A DNA stretch of 64,000 bases from Pelagirhabdus alkalitolerans. GTDB lineage: Bacteria > Bacillota > Bacilli > Bacillales > Amphibacillaceae. Positions 34,969 to 42,474 of this stretch are shown one piece after another. The stretch spans positions 186,001 to 250,000 of the forward strand of contig NZ_FMYI01000001.1 in assembly GCF_900096905.1 (NCBI RefSeq), written 5' to 3'. Numbering within the stretch: the stretch's first letter is position 1; every line of letters starts with the position of its first letter. Under the pieces are notes generated by a model. That model had not been told where the DNA came from. It did no database searches and saw nothing but the letters and a program-made list of their open reading frames with translations. Both the position numbers and the translations under genes were made by a program.

Positions 34969-34984
34969 ATTTGTACGTACATTC
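34969..34984 (-). promoter_or_regulatory. AraR operator upstream of araD
   Basis: ATTTGTACGTACATTC matches 13 of 16 positions of the AraR consensus ATTTGTACGTACAAAT, about 60 nt before the araD start. A weaker match with core TGTACGT lies at about 35039-35054. Together they are suitable for cooperative binding. Confidence 0.75.
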
Positions 34985-35154
34985 AATGTGTTGTTAAACT
35001 TTTTTAATGAATTACTATACTTTTTTATGAAACATCCGCTATGTACGTTTGTATATAACGCTATAAATAAGGGCATTACAACTTCAGAGACATACCATAC
35101 AAGTGAGTTTTTGTTTCTCGAAACATGTATGGCTAACTCTTTTCAAGCCAAAAA

Positions 35155-35193
35155 CAAAAGAGATAAACCCAATTTAAGTTTATCTCTTTTGTT
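35155..35193. terminator. Terminator of the quinone-oxidoreductase-like gene
   Basis: AAAAGAGATAAAC pairs with GTTTATCTCTTTT around CCAATTTAA, flanked by A and T runs, just after the minus-strand stop at 35198. Confidence 0.8.
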
Positions 35194-35197
35194 TCGT

Positions 35198-36208
35198 TTA
35201 CGATTCATTTGTTAAATCAACAATAATACGACCTAAATATTGATTTTGAATTAAGCTTGGTAAAATATTAGTTAGATCATCGAGCGTCACTTCTTGGTTT
35301 AAGATTTTTTCAAATTGATCATTTGATAACTTAAGATCATTCGCCATGCGTGACCAAATTTGTTTTCGATCCACCATCGGCGCATTAACAGAGTCAATAC
35401 CTATCAAATGAATACCTCGTAATATAAAAGGATGAACACTGGTCGGCACATCAATTCCTGCTGTTAAACCGCTCACTGCTACAGCTCCGTTATACTGTAG
35501 TTTGCTTAAAATAGAAGCTAAAACCTCACCACCAACAGGATCAACAGCTCCAGCCCATGTTTCTTTATCAACGCGGCGTAGTTTCTCACCTCTAACAGCT
35601 TGTCTGTCTACAATAGAGTCAGCTCCTAAAGCTTCAAGTAATGGGTGGGCATCTTCTTTACCTGTGCTTGCGACAACGTTATACCCTAAGTTTGATAGCA
35701 TGGCTACTGCAATACTCCCAACACCACCGGAGGCACCGGTCACTAAAATAGATCCCTTGTCTTTTGTAACACCTTGCCTTTGAAGTTTATCAATTGACAT
35801 AGCGGCTGTTAAACCTGCTGTGCCTAGAAGCATGGCTTGTTTTAGCGATAGAGTGTCTGGTAAAGGTAACACCCACTCCGATTTAACACGAGCATACTCA
35901 CTATAACCACCTTCATGATTAACACCAATATCATAGCTTGTTGCGATTACCTTTTCTCCGACCTCGAAACGATCGTCATTAGATTCTACAACTTCCCCAG
36001 CAAGGTCAATCCCTGGAATCATTGGGTAATTTCGTATAATCGGGTTCTTAGGAAGGTTTGCCATTGCATCCTTGTAGTTTACACTTGAATAATGAACGCG
36101 AATTAAAACATCACCTTCAGGTAAGTCATCTGTTGTTAAGGTTTCAACATTTGAAACAGCTTCACCATCTTCTAATTGGAGACGATAAGCACGAAATGTT
36201 TTTGTCAT
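35198..36208 (-). CDS. YhdH/YhfP family quinone oxidoreductase (MDR superfamily)
   Basis: 336 aa. Zinc-free medium-chain dehydrogenase. Landmarks are SSVNYKDAMANLPKNPIIRNYPMIPGIDLAGEVV and the NADPH motif LVTGASGGVGSIAVAML. The group includes acrylyl-CoA reductase AcuI and B. subtilis YhfP. It reduces an activated double bond with NADPH; the natural substrate is not shown. AGAGGTGG precedes ATG. Separate transcription unit between two arabinose clusters. Confidence 0.85.
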   Translation of the reverse strand: MTKTFRAYRLQLEDGEAVSNVETLTTDDLPEGDVLIRVHYSSVNYKDAMANLPKNPIIRNYPMIPGIDLAGEVVESNDDRFEVGEKVIATSYDIGVNHEGGYSEYARVKSEWVLPLPDTLSLKQAMLLGTAGLTAAMSIDKLQRQGVTKDKGSILVTGASGGVGSIAVAMLSNLGYNVVASTGKEDAHPLLEALGADSIVDRQAVRGEKLRRVDKETWAGAVDPVGGEVLASILSKLQYNGAVAVSGLTAGIDVPTSVHPFILRGIHLIGIDSVNAPMVDRKQIWSRMANDLKLSNDQFEKILNQEVTLDDLTNILPSLIQNQYLGRIIVDLTNES

Positions 36209-36359
36209 AGATATCCACCTCTTCTAATCAATTTGTTTACAGTTTCACTTTACCAAACCTTCCTTGAAACGGCAAAGCAAAAGAGATAGTTTCCATCTAT
36301 CCTAAGTAATAATTATATCTGATCATTTCTAGGGTGCTTAATCACTTATATTTTAATAA

Positions 36360-36426
36360 AAAACGTTAATGAAGCTCTAATGGGCTTTCAGAAATTTTGA
36401 AGTCCATTTAGAGTTCATTAACGTTA
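36360..36426. terminator. Long hairpin after the CUT2 permease
   Basis: AACGTTAATGAAGCTCTAAT folds on ATTTAGAGTTCATTAACGTT with few mismatches, giving an arm of about 25 nt. It lies in the 270-nt gap downstream of the minus-strand importer operon. Confidence 0.7.
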
Positions 36427-36478
36427 GTGATAAGCACATCTAATGATATGTAGATGCATCATTTACATTTTCTAAATT

Positions 36479-37642
36479 TTACTTTTTCTTATTTTTGTTT
36501 ATAATATCAAAGGCAACTGCACCTAATAAAACTAAGGCTTTAATAGCTTGCTGCCAGTCAATTCCGACACCCATGATAGACATTCCGTTATCTAATAAAC
36601 CCATTATAAGCGCACCAATTAGCGCACCGACAACAGTACCAGCTCCACCTGTCAAGGAAGCTCCACCAATAACAGCTGCAGCGATTGCATCTAATTCAAA
36701 AAGCTGTCCTGCTTGTGGGGTTGCCGCATTTAATCTTCCGGCGAACATTAAACCAGATACAGCTGATAATACACCCATGTTAACAAAGACCCAAAATTTA
36801 ACTTTTTGACTTTTCACACCAGACAATTGCGCTGCCTTCTCGTTACCTCCGACAGCATATACGTGTCTACCACTTACTGTCTTATTCGTAAAGAATGTAT
36901 ACCCTAAAACTAAAGCAAGTAGTAAGAAGAAAATGTATGGAAGACCCGCGTAAGACGCCATTCTTTCTGTGAAGGCTACCATAACCAATGCGATAAAGAC
37001 TAACTTGGCAATAAACAACCCATTGCTCTCAACTGAAATATTAAGTTCAATATTTTTTCTTCTTCTCATAACCTCATAAACTACATAACTTAAAATTGCA
37101 ACCGCAGCAATAACTATAGTTAACAAATGATATTCATTACCATTAAACCAATCATCTATAAATTGAGAACTAATTGTTCTGAATTCAGCAGGAAAGGGAG
37201 CTAACGTACGGCCACCTAAAGTTACCATTGTTAAACCTCTAAATAACAACATCCCTGCTAACGTAACGATAAATGCTGGTATTTTCATATATGCAATCCA
37301 AAAACCGTGCCAAGCACCGATCAAAGCCCCAGTTAACAACGCAAGTGGAATAGCGATATAAACAGACAGTTCTAGATTAATTAATAGTACACCGGCTACC
37401 GCTCCAACAAATGCGGCAACTGAACCTACTGATAAATCAATTTCACCCGTTATAATAACCAACACCATACCAATGGCTAGTATAATAATGTAACTATTCT
37501 GCATGATTAAATTGGTGATATTTAATGGGGATAAAATTGTACCACCAGTTAGTACAGAAAAGATTAGAATAAGTCCAGCTAAAGCTATGACCATACCAAA
37601 CTTTTCTATATTATTTTTCATCAATTTTTTTAATTCATTCAA
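36479..37642 (-). CDS. CUT2 sugar ABC permease (MmsB/GguB-like)
   Basis: 387 aa with about ten membrane helices. Characteristic segments are NSYIILAIGMVLVIITGEIDLSVGS near residue 50-75 and AAAVIGGASLTGGAGTVVGALIGALIMGLL near the end. It forms the channel of a monosaccharide importer with the ATPase and binding protein encoded upstream. TTG start at 37642; the ribosome site GGGGG overlaps the ATPase stop. Confidence 0.9.
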   Translation of the reverse strand: MNELKKLMKNNIEKFGMVIALAGLILIFSVLTGGTILSPLNITNLIMQNSYIIILAIGMVLVIITGEIDLSVGSVAAFVGAVAGVLLINLELSVYIAIPLALLTGALIGAWHGFWIAYMKIPAFIVTLAGMLLFRGLTMVTLGGRTLAPFPAEFRTISSQFIDDWFNGNEYHLLTIVIAAVAILSYVVYEVMRRRKNIELNISVESNGLFIAKLVFIALVMVAFTERMASYAGLPYIFFLLLALVLGYTFFTNKTVSGRHVYAVGGNEKAAQLSGVKSQKVKFWVFVNMGVLSAVSGLMFAGRLNAATPQAGQLFELDAIAAAVIGGASLTGGAGTVVGALIGALIMGLLDNGMSIMGVGIDWQQAIKALVLLGAVAFDIINKNKKK

Positions 37643-37643
37643 T

Positions 37644-39170
37644 TCAATTACCCCCGTTCAAAGTCATATATGTCATTAATTTCTCTTGTTCTGCCTCTTC
37701 TATTGGAAATTCTCCAGTTATTTCTCCGAATGACAATGTGTAAATCCTATCACAAACACCCAATAGTTCAGGCAATTCTGAGGAAACAACTAATACACTC
37801 TTCCCTTGGGCTGCCAATTCATTAATTAATTTATAGATCTCACTTTTAGCCCCGACATCTATACCTCTAGTTGGTTCATCTAATATTAAGATATCCGGAT
37901 CAGTGTACATCCACTTACCCAATACCACCTTTTGCTGATTACCACCACTCAAATTACTAACTTTTTGCTCAATTGAAGGTGTTTTAATATTTAACTTCTG
38001 TCGATATTCTTCACCAACATCTTTCTCCTTGTAGCTATTAACTGTCATACCATCCTTAAGGGCGTGTAAATTAGCTAAAGATATATTCTGTTTGATTGAC
38101 TCATCAAGTATCAAACCATATTCTTTTCTATCCTCGGACACATAAGCAATCCCATGATCGATCGCTTCTTTTACATTTGTGATATTCACTTCTTTGCCAT
38201 CAATTTTTATTTTTCCGTCTAAGTATTTACCATACGATCGACCGAACACACTCATCATGAACTCTGTACGCCCAGCTCCCATTAATCCGGCGATCCCTAC
38301 TACTTCACCGCTTCTAACATTCAAGCTAGCGTTAGTTATTATTTGCTTTTTAGCAGATGATATATTGTCAAGTGACCAATTTTCAATTTCAAATTTTACA
38401 TCACCTACAGTATTATTTCTGGAGGGGTATAGGTCGGACAATTCGCGTCCGACCATCCCTTTAATAATCCTGTTTTCTGAAATATTATCATTTTTTATTG
38501 TTTCAATTGTTTTTCCATCTCGTAAAATAGTGATATTGTCAGCTACACTCAATACCTCTTTGAGTTTATGAGAAATAATAATTGATGTTATTCCCTGAGC
38601 CTTAAACTCTTCTATTAAGTTAAGTAAATTTTCTGATTCCTGTTCATTGAGAGCTGCAGTCGGTTCATCAAGTATTAATAACTTTACATCTTTTGATAAT
38701 GCTTTAGCTATTTCAACTAATTGTTGTTGACCTACACCTATTTGATTAATCAAATCAGCAACATCGGCTTTAAGCCCCACTCTTTTAGTCAGTTCTCTTG
38801 CCTTGTTATTTGTTTTTCGCCAATCAAGAAAACGATGTGTTAACTGTTCATTTCCTAAGAAAATATTTTCTGCAACACTGAGTTCGGGAATCAATGCCAA
38901 TTCTTGATGTATAATAACTATTCCTTGCTCTTCACTGTCATTGATTGTTTCAAATGCTGTTTCTTCCCCTCCATAAATAATATCACCTTTATAAGTCCCT
39001 TTAGGGTGAACACCACTCAATACTTTCATTAGAGTTGACTTACCCGCACCATTCTCCCCTACAAGAGCATGAATTTCACCCTCAGCGACTTCAAAATTAA
39101 CATCATCTAGCGCTTTAACTCCGGGAAACTCCTTTGTAATATTTTTCATTCTTAAAATTGAGTTGCTCAT
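37644..39170 (-). CDS. CUT2 sugar ABC ATPase, two nucleotide-binding domains (MmsA/GguA-like)
   Basis: 508 aa with tandem ABC domains. Domain 1 has Walker A GENGAGKSTLM, signature IGVGQQQLVEIAKAL and Walker B LLILDEPTAAL. Domain 2 has a degenerate Walker A (GLMGAGRTEFM), as usual in CUT2 proteins, then LSGGNQQKVVLGKW and LILDEPTRGIDVG. It powers the importer. Operon order is binding protein, ATPase, permease. Confidence 0.93.
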   Translation of the reverse strand: MSNSILRMKNITKEFPGVKALDDVNFEVAEGEIHALVGENGAGKSTLMKVLSGVHPKGTYKGDIIYGGEETAFETINDSEEQGIVIIHQELALIPELSVAENIFLGNEQLTHRFLDWRKTNNKARELTKRVGLKADVADLINQIGVGQQQLVEIAKALSKDVKLLILDEPTAALNEQESENLLNLIEEFKAQGITSIIISHKLKEVLSVADNITILRDGKTIETIKNDNISENRIIKGMVGRELSDLYPSRNNTVGDVKFEIENWSLDNISSAKKQIITNASLNVRSGEVVGIAGLMGAGRTEFMMSVFGRSYGKYLDGKIKIDGKEVNITNVKEAIDHGIAYVSEDRKEYGLILDESIKQNISLANLHALKDGMTVNSYKEKDVGEEYRQKLNIKTPSIEQKVSNLSGGNQQKVVLGKWMYTDPDILILDEPTRGIDVGAKSEIYKLINELAAQGKSVLVVSSELPELLGVCDRIYTLSFGEITGEFPIEEAEQEKLMTYMTLNGGN

Positions 39171-39189
39171 TATATCATCTCCACCGAGT

Positions 39190-40260
39190 TTATTCTACTT
39201 CATCTCGTTCAATGTAACCTGATTCAAAGAGCTCTTCTTCAATATTATCAATATCCACTGAAACAGGTTGCTCTAAATATGAAGGTACAACTTTAGAATT
39301 GTTGTCATATGACTCAGTATCATTCAACTCTGGTTCTTCTCCTTCTACTATAGCCTCAACCATATTGATTGCTCTATCAGCTAAATCACGAGTGTCTTTA
39401 AATACTGTTTGAGTCTGCTCACCCTCTAAAATAGATTGGGCTGTTGCAACATACGCATCTTGACCAGTAATAATTGGTAAAGGACGATCATCAGATCCAT
39501 AACCTGCACTTTCTAAAGATGATATACTCGCTAAACTTATACCGTCATATGGAGAAAGAATCGCGTCTAGTGACTCGTCTGAGTAATATGAACTTAGTAT
39601 ATTATCTAAACGAGATTGCGCTTCTGAACCATCCCATCTTAAAGTTGCCGCTTGACTAAAGTCTGTTTGACCACTTTGTACAACTAAATCTTCACTTTCT
39701 ATATAAGGTTCTAAGATTGACATCGCACCATCCCAGAAGAAGTAAGCATTATTATCATCCGGTGATCCACCGAATAATTCAATATTATATGGCCCACCAT
39801 CACCATCTTCTAAATCTAAGGCATCAACAATGTATTGACCTTGCAGTTCGCCTACACCAAAGTTATCAAACGTTGCATAATAATCTACATGTTCATGATT
39901 CATAATTAATCTATCATATGCGATTACAGGAATATCCATATTTTGCGCTTGATCTAATACATCTGTTAATGCTTCTCCATCAACAGAGGCAATAATTAAA
40001 ATGTCCACTCCTTGAGAAATCATATTTTCAATTTGAGATAATTGATTTTCCACTACATCTTCTGCATATTGTAAATCAGTATCATACCCTCTGTCTTCTA
40101 ATAATGAAACTATGTTATTTCCATCTTCTATCCATCTTTCAGATCCTTGCGTAGGCATCGAAATACCTATTGTTGGATTTTCAATAGCATCTCCATCATC
40201 CCCGTTACCACAAGCAGCTAACACAAGCATTACCACTGTAATCAATAACAATTTTTTCAT
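39190..40260 (-). CDS. Monosaccharide-binding lipoprotein (ChvE-like)
   Basis: 356 aa. Signal peptide with lipobox LAAC, then a periplasmic-binding-protein fold: PTIGISMPTQGSERWIEDG, QIENMISQGVDILIIASVDG, IPVIAYDRLIMN. This is the ChvE/XylF type that binds xylose, arabinose, galactose or glucose. ATG 40260 is chosen, as GGAGGGG is 8 nt upstream; an open frame to 40323 has no ribosome site. AraR-like and cre-like sites before it suggest arabinose as the substrate. Confidence 0.9.
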   Translation of the reverse strand: MKKLLLITVVMLVLAACGNGDDGDAIENPTIGISMPTQGSERWIEDGNNIVSLLEDRGYDTDLQYAEDVVENQLSQIENMISQGVDILIIASVDGEALTDVLDQAQNMDIPVIAYDRLIMNHEHVDYYATFDNFGVGELQGQYIVDALDLEDGDGGPYNIELFGGSPDDNNAYFFWDGAMSILEPYIESEDLVVQSGQTDFSQAATLRWDGSEAQSRLDNILSSYYSDESLDAILSPYDGISLASISSLESAGYGSDDRPLPIITGQDAYVATAQSILEGEQTQTVFKDTRDLADRAINMVEAIVEGEEPELNDTESYDNNSKVVPSYLEQPVSVDIDNIEEELFESGYIERDEVE

Positions 40261-40322
40261 ATTTACCCCTCCAAAATGTAATGTAATAAATTTTACTAAA
40301 ACCTTGAATCCCTTCCTGAACA

Positions 40323-40338
40323 AAATGTACGTATGAGT
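40323..40338 (-). promoter_or_regulatory. AraR-like operator near the CUT2 operon start
   Basis: AAATGTACGTATGAGT has the TGTACGTA core and matches the AraR consensus at 11 of 16 positions, 63 nt before the lipoprotein ATG. Confidence 0.5.
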
Positions 40339-40373
40339 TTAACTTTTTAAAAACTTGTTTTTCACATAATATA

Positions 40374-40387
40374 TTTAAGCGCTTACA
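40374..40387 (-). promoter_or_regulatory. cre-like site of the CUT2 operon
   Basis: Minus strand TGTAAGCGCTTAAA fits TGWNANCGNTNWCA at 13 of 14 positions. It lies between the two AraR-like sites, so catabolite repression by CcpA is likely. Confidence 0.6.
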
Positions 40388-40394
40388 ATCTATA

Positions 40395-40410
40395 AGTAGT
40401 ACGTACATTT
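40395..40410 (-). promoter_or_regulatory. Second AraR-like operator of the CUT2 operon
   Basis: AGTAGTACGTACATTT contains the full GTACGTAC core and matches 12 of 16 consensus positions. With the site at 40323 it makes a pair 72 nt apart. The rest of the gap 40261-40711 is AT-rich, apart from the yhhQ terminator. Confidence 0.6.
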
Positions 40411-40675
40411 GGTATGGGATTAATATAACATTTAATAGACATACGTGCAAGCGTTTTATTTTAATTTATTTTTTCATTTTATAATGATTCCATAAAGTCG
40501 TATGTGATAGGCAGTAAACTATTCAGTTTTACACATAACGTAACAAAGACAAAACATATACACCTATGGCTTCAAAATTATAAATAGTACATTTAATGAA
40601 CAGAATAACAGTCAAGTCTAATAGTTTCGAAAATGCAGGTTCTATAATAAGTATAACTCATACCAATATGTAACT

Positions 40676-40708
40676 TATTAAAAAAAGCGCCCTGTTTAAG
40701 GACGCCAT
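40676..40708 (-). terminator. Terminator of yhhQ
   Basis: On the minus strand GGCGTCC and GGGCGC fold around TTAAACA, followed by TTTTTTT (40679-40685 on the plus strand as A). Confidence 0.75.
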
Positions 40709-40711
40709 TTG

Positions 40712-41350
40712 TTAGCTTGCTTTTACTTCGGTATGAAAAAGTGGATTTGGCTTTTCTTTGCGAGCGATTTTCACTAACAAGTACGTAAACGGTGTATCAA
40801 CAATTGCGACGACAAACTTGAATACATACTGTGTGATAATCATTGAAAATAGTACACCTGTTGGTACGGTACCAACAAACGCTACCGCAATAAAAATCGC
40901 TGTATCTATCAACTGACTTGATGCTGTTGATAGATTGTTACGTAACCATAGTTTTTGCGTTCCATGTTTCATTTTCAATCGATGGAATACATTAACGTCA
41001 ATGTGTTGACTAATAATGTAAGCTAAGAGACTCGCAAACATGACTCTGAAACTTCCACCTAATATTGCTTCAAATTCACTCTGCATACCAAACGCTTCAG
41101 CTGCTGGTAGATGAATCGCAGCTAAAATAAAGAGTAAGGCAACAATCTGAGTGACTAAACCTGCTTTAACCGTTCGCATCGCAGCATCTTTCCCGTAAAC
41201 TTCACCAATAACATCTGTGATTAAATACGTGACAACATAAACAATAGCTGCTGCTGGTAGGATAAAGTCTCCTACACTAAACAACTTAACAGAAATAATA
41301 TTCGATAAAATAAGCAACCCGACAAATAAACCATTTAAATAAATATACAT
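40712..41350 (-). CDS. YhhQ/DUF165 queuosine-precursor transporter
   Basis: 212 aa with six membrane helices. Typical segments are LILSNIISVKLFSVG, YLITDVIGEVYGKDAAMRTV, the SQHIDVNVFHRLK motif and LSTASSQLIDTAIFIAVAF. Family members import queuosine precursors such as preQ0 or preQ1. ATG 41350 is used, because AGGAG is 7 nt upstream; the ATG at 41356 lies one base from it. Second gene behind queF under a preQ1 riboswitch, which supports the role. Confidence 0.9.
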   Translation of the reverse strand: MYIYLNGLFVGLLILSNIISVKLFSVGDFILPAAAIVYVVTYLITDVIGEVYGKDAAMRTVKAGLVTQIVALLFILAAIHLPAAEAFGMQSEFEAILGGSFRVMFASLLAYIISQHIDVNVFHRLKMKHGTQKLWLRNNLSTASSQLIDTAIFIAVAFVGTVPTGVLFSMIITQYVFKFVVAIVDTPFTYLLVKIARKEKPNPLFHTEVKAS

Positions 41351-41399
41351 ATTCATGCTCCTCTCAAGTAATTAAGGAGAATGGTATAGCTAACCCTCA

Positions 41400-41894
41400 T
41401 TAGCGATTATCAACTTTTTCTGGATATAGATCGTGATTTAGCATACGGTGTTCAGCCATTTTCTCATACTTCGTACCTGGACGACCATAATTTGTGTATG
41501 GATCAATTGAAATACCACCACGAGGCGTAAATTTGCCCCACACTTCGATATATTTAGGATCCATAAGGTCAATTAAATCATTCATAATGATGTTCATACT
41601 ATCCTCATGAAAATCACCATGATTACGAAAGCTAAATAAATACAATTTAAACGATTTACTTTCGACCATTTTCTCATCTGGTATATAACTTAAATAGACC
41701 GTACCAAAATCCGGTTGATTGGTCTTCGGACATAGAGTCGTAAATTCAGGACAGTTAAATTTAACAAAATAATCCCGGTTCGGGTGTTTGTTATCAAATG
41801 TTTCAAGCACCTCAGGGGTGTAATTGAAGTCGTACGTTGTTTCTTGATTACCTAATAAAGATAGATCTGTTAAATCTTGATCGTTACGTCCCAT
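41400..41894 (-). CDS. queF: NADPH-dependent 7-cyano-7-deazaguanine (preQ0) reductase
   Basis: 164 aa, the length of the Bacillus unimodular QueF. Reduces preQ0 to preQ1 in queuosine synthesis. Catalytic Cys55 (FTTLCPKTNQPDFG), Asp62 and Glu97 (HGDFHEDS) fall at the same numbers as in B. subtilis QueF. AAGGAGG is 10 nt before ATG. It is followed by yhhQ and preceded by a preQ1-I riboswitch with its own terminator. queC, queD and queE are not in the window. Confidence 0.96.
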   Translation of the reverse strand: MGRNDQDLTDLSLLGNQETTYDFNYTPEVLETFDNKHPNRDYFVKFNCPEFTTLCPKTNQPDFGTVYLSYIPDEKMVESKSFKLYLFSFRNHGDFHEDSMNIIMNDLIDLMDPKYIEVWGKFTPRGGISIDPYTNYGRPGTKYEKMAEHRMLNHDLYPEKVDNR

Positions 41895-41920
41895 TCTCGA
41901 TCAGCCTCCTTTTTCTACAT

Positions 41921-41949
41921 TAAAAAAACCATACCCGCTAAGGATATGG
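41921..41949 (-). terminator. Riboswitch-controlled terminator before queF
   Basis: Minus strand CCATATCC (41942-41949) pairs with GGGTATGG (41929-41936) followed by TTTTTTT (41922-41928). Its 5' arm region TCCTTAG can instead pair with CTAAGGA at the 3' end of the aptamer, so ligand binding should favour termination. Confidence 0.82.
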
Positions 41950-41970
41950 CTGTGATCACGTCATATGTCC

Positions 41971-42006
41971 TTAGTTTTTTATAGAGGGTTTAAGCTAAGA
42001 ACCTCT
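41971..42006 (-). ncRNA. preQ1-I riboswitch aptamer
   Basis: The 36-nt sequence begins AGAGGTTCTTAGC, continues with ACCCTCTATAAAAAACTAA, and matches the preQ1 class I consensus: a P1 stem AGAGG/CCTCT, a C-rich loop and the A-rich tail that forms the pseudoknot. It precedes queF. Confidence 0.95.
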
Positions 42007-42044
42007 CCCGTAAAATCGGAAAGTATTTGATTCATTACTTGGCT

Positions 42045-42073
42045 ATTATACTCAGTTGAAGACGTAATGTCAA
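42045..42073 (-). promoter_or_regulatory. Consensus sigma-A promoter of queF
   Basis: Minus strand -35 TTGACA (42068-42073) and -10 TATAAT (42045-42050), both perfect, with a 17-nt spacer. The -35 lies inside the left copy of the 23-bp direct repeat. Confidence 0.9.
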
Positions 42074-42090
42074 TTCAATTAATTTAAATG
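42068..42090. repeat. 23-bp perfect direct repeat, left copy
   Basis: Identical over 23 bases, in the same orientation, to 44723-44745 (starts TGTCAATTCAATTAA). Flanking bases differ on both sides. The copies are 2655 bp apart and bracket the reductase gene. The gap 42091-42474 shows no gene, no clear terminator and no recognisable element. Confidence 0.85.
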
Positions 42091-42474
42091 ACTGACCTAT
42101 ATTAGAAAAGCTAGTAGCTTGTCCCGCCTCATAGTGAAATCAGACATCACTCACACCTTAATAAACGTTCAAGAGTGCTGTTTTACATATCGAAATAGAC
42201 AACTAGAACTCTCTTAGTTAACTTTCATTCTAGAGAAAAAATTACTTGTTTGTTATAAATAAAAAGAAAGACGCTAGCGAACATCCGACTCATGTCACAT
42301 TCTTAGGAAATGAGAAGTTTGTTTCACTGACGCCTTTAATATACAAGACTTAAAACAGCTTAAATCATTGTAAAAGTTACCTAAAAAATCATTAACAATA
42401 GAACCTTCCGATTTGTCTCTAAAATTAAGAGCACTTACTTTATATAATTTGGTGAAAATTAATTCTATTATACT

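Noticed and set aside
34988..35215. A 75-codon plus-strand frame between araD and the MDR gene
   Set aside because: No ribosome site, runs through an AraR-like operator and a terminator hairpin; translation is low-complexity.
40205..40450. An 81-codon minus-strand frame overlapping the lipoprotein start
   Set aside because: It covers the operator region and overlaps the lipoprotein gene out of frame; no ribosome site.
42091..42474. Possible gene remnant between the queF promoter and the reductase gene
   Set aside because: No frame of useful length and no recognisable similarity; recorded only as gene-free AT-rich sequence.
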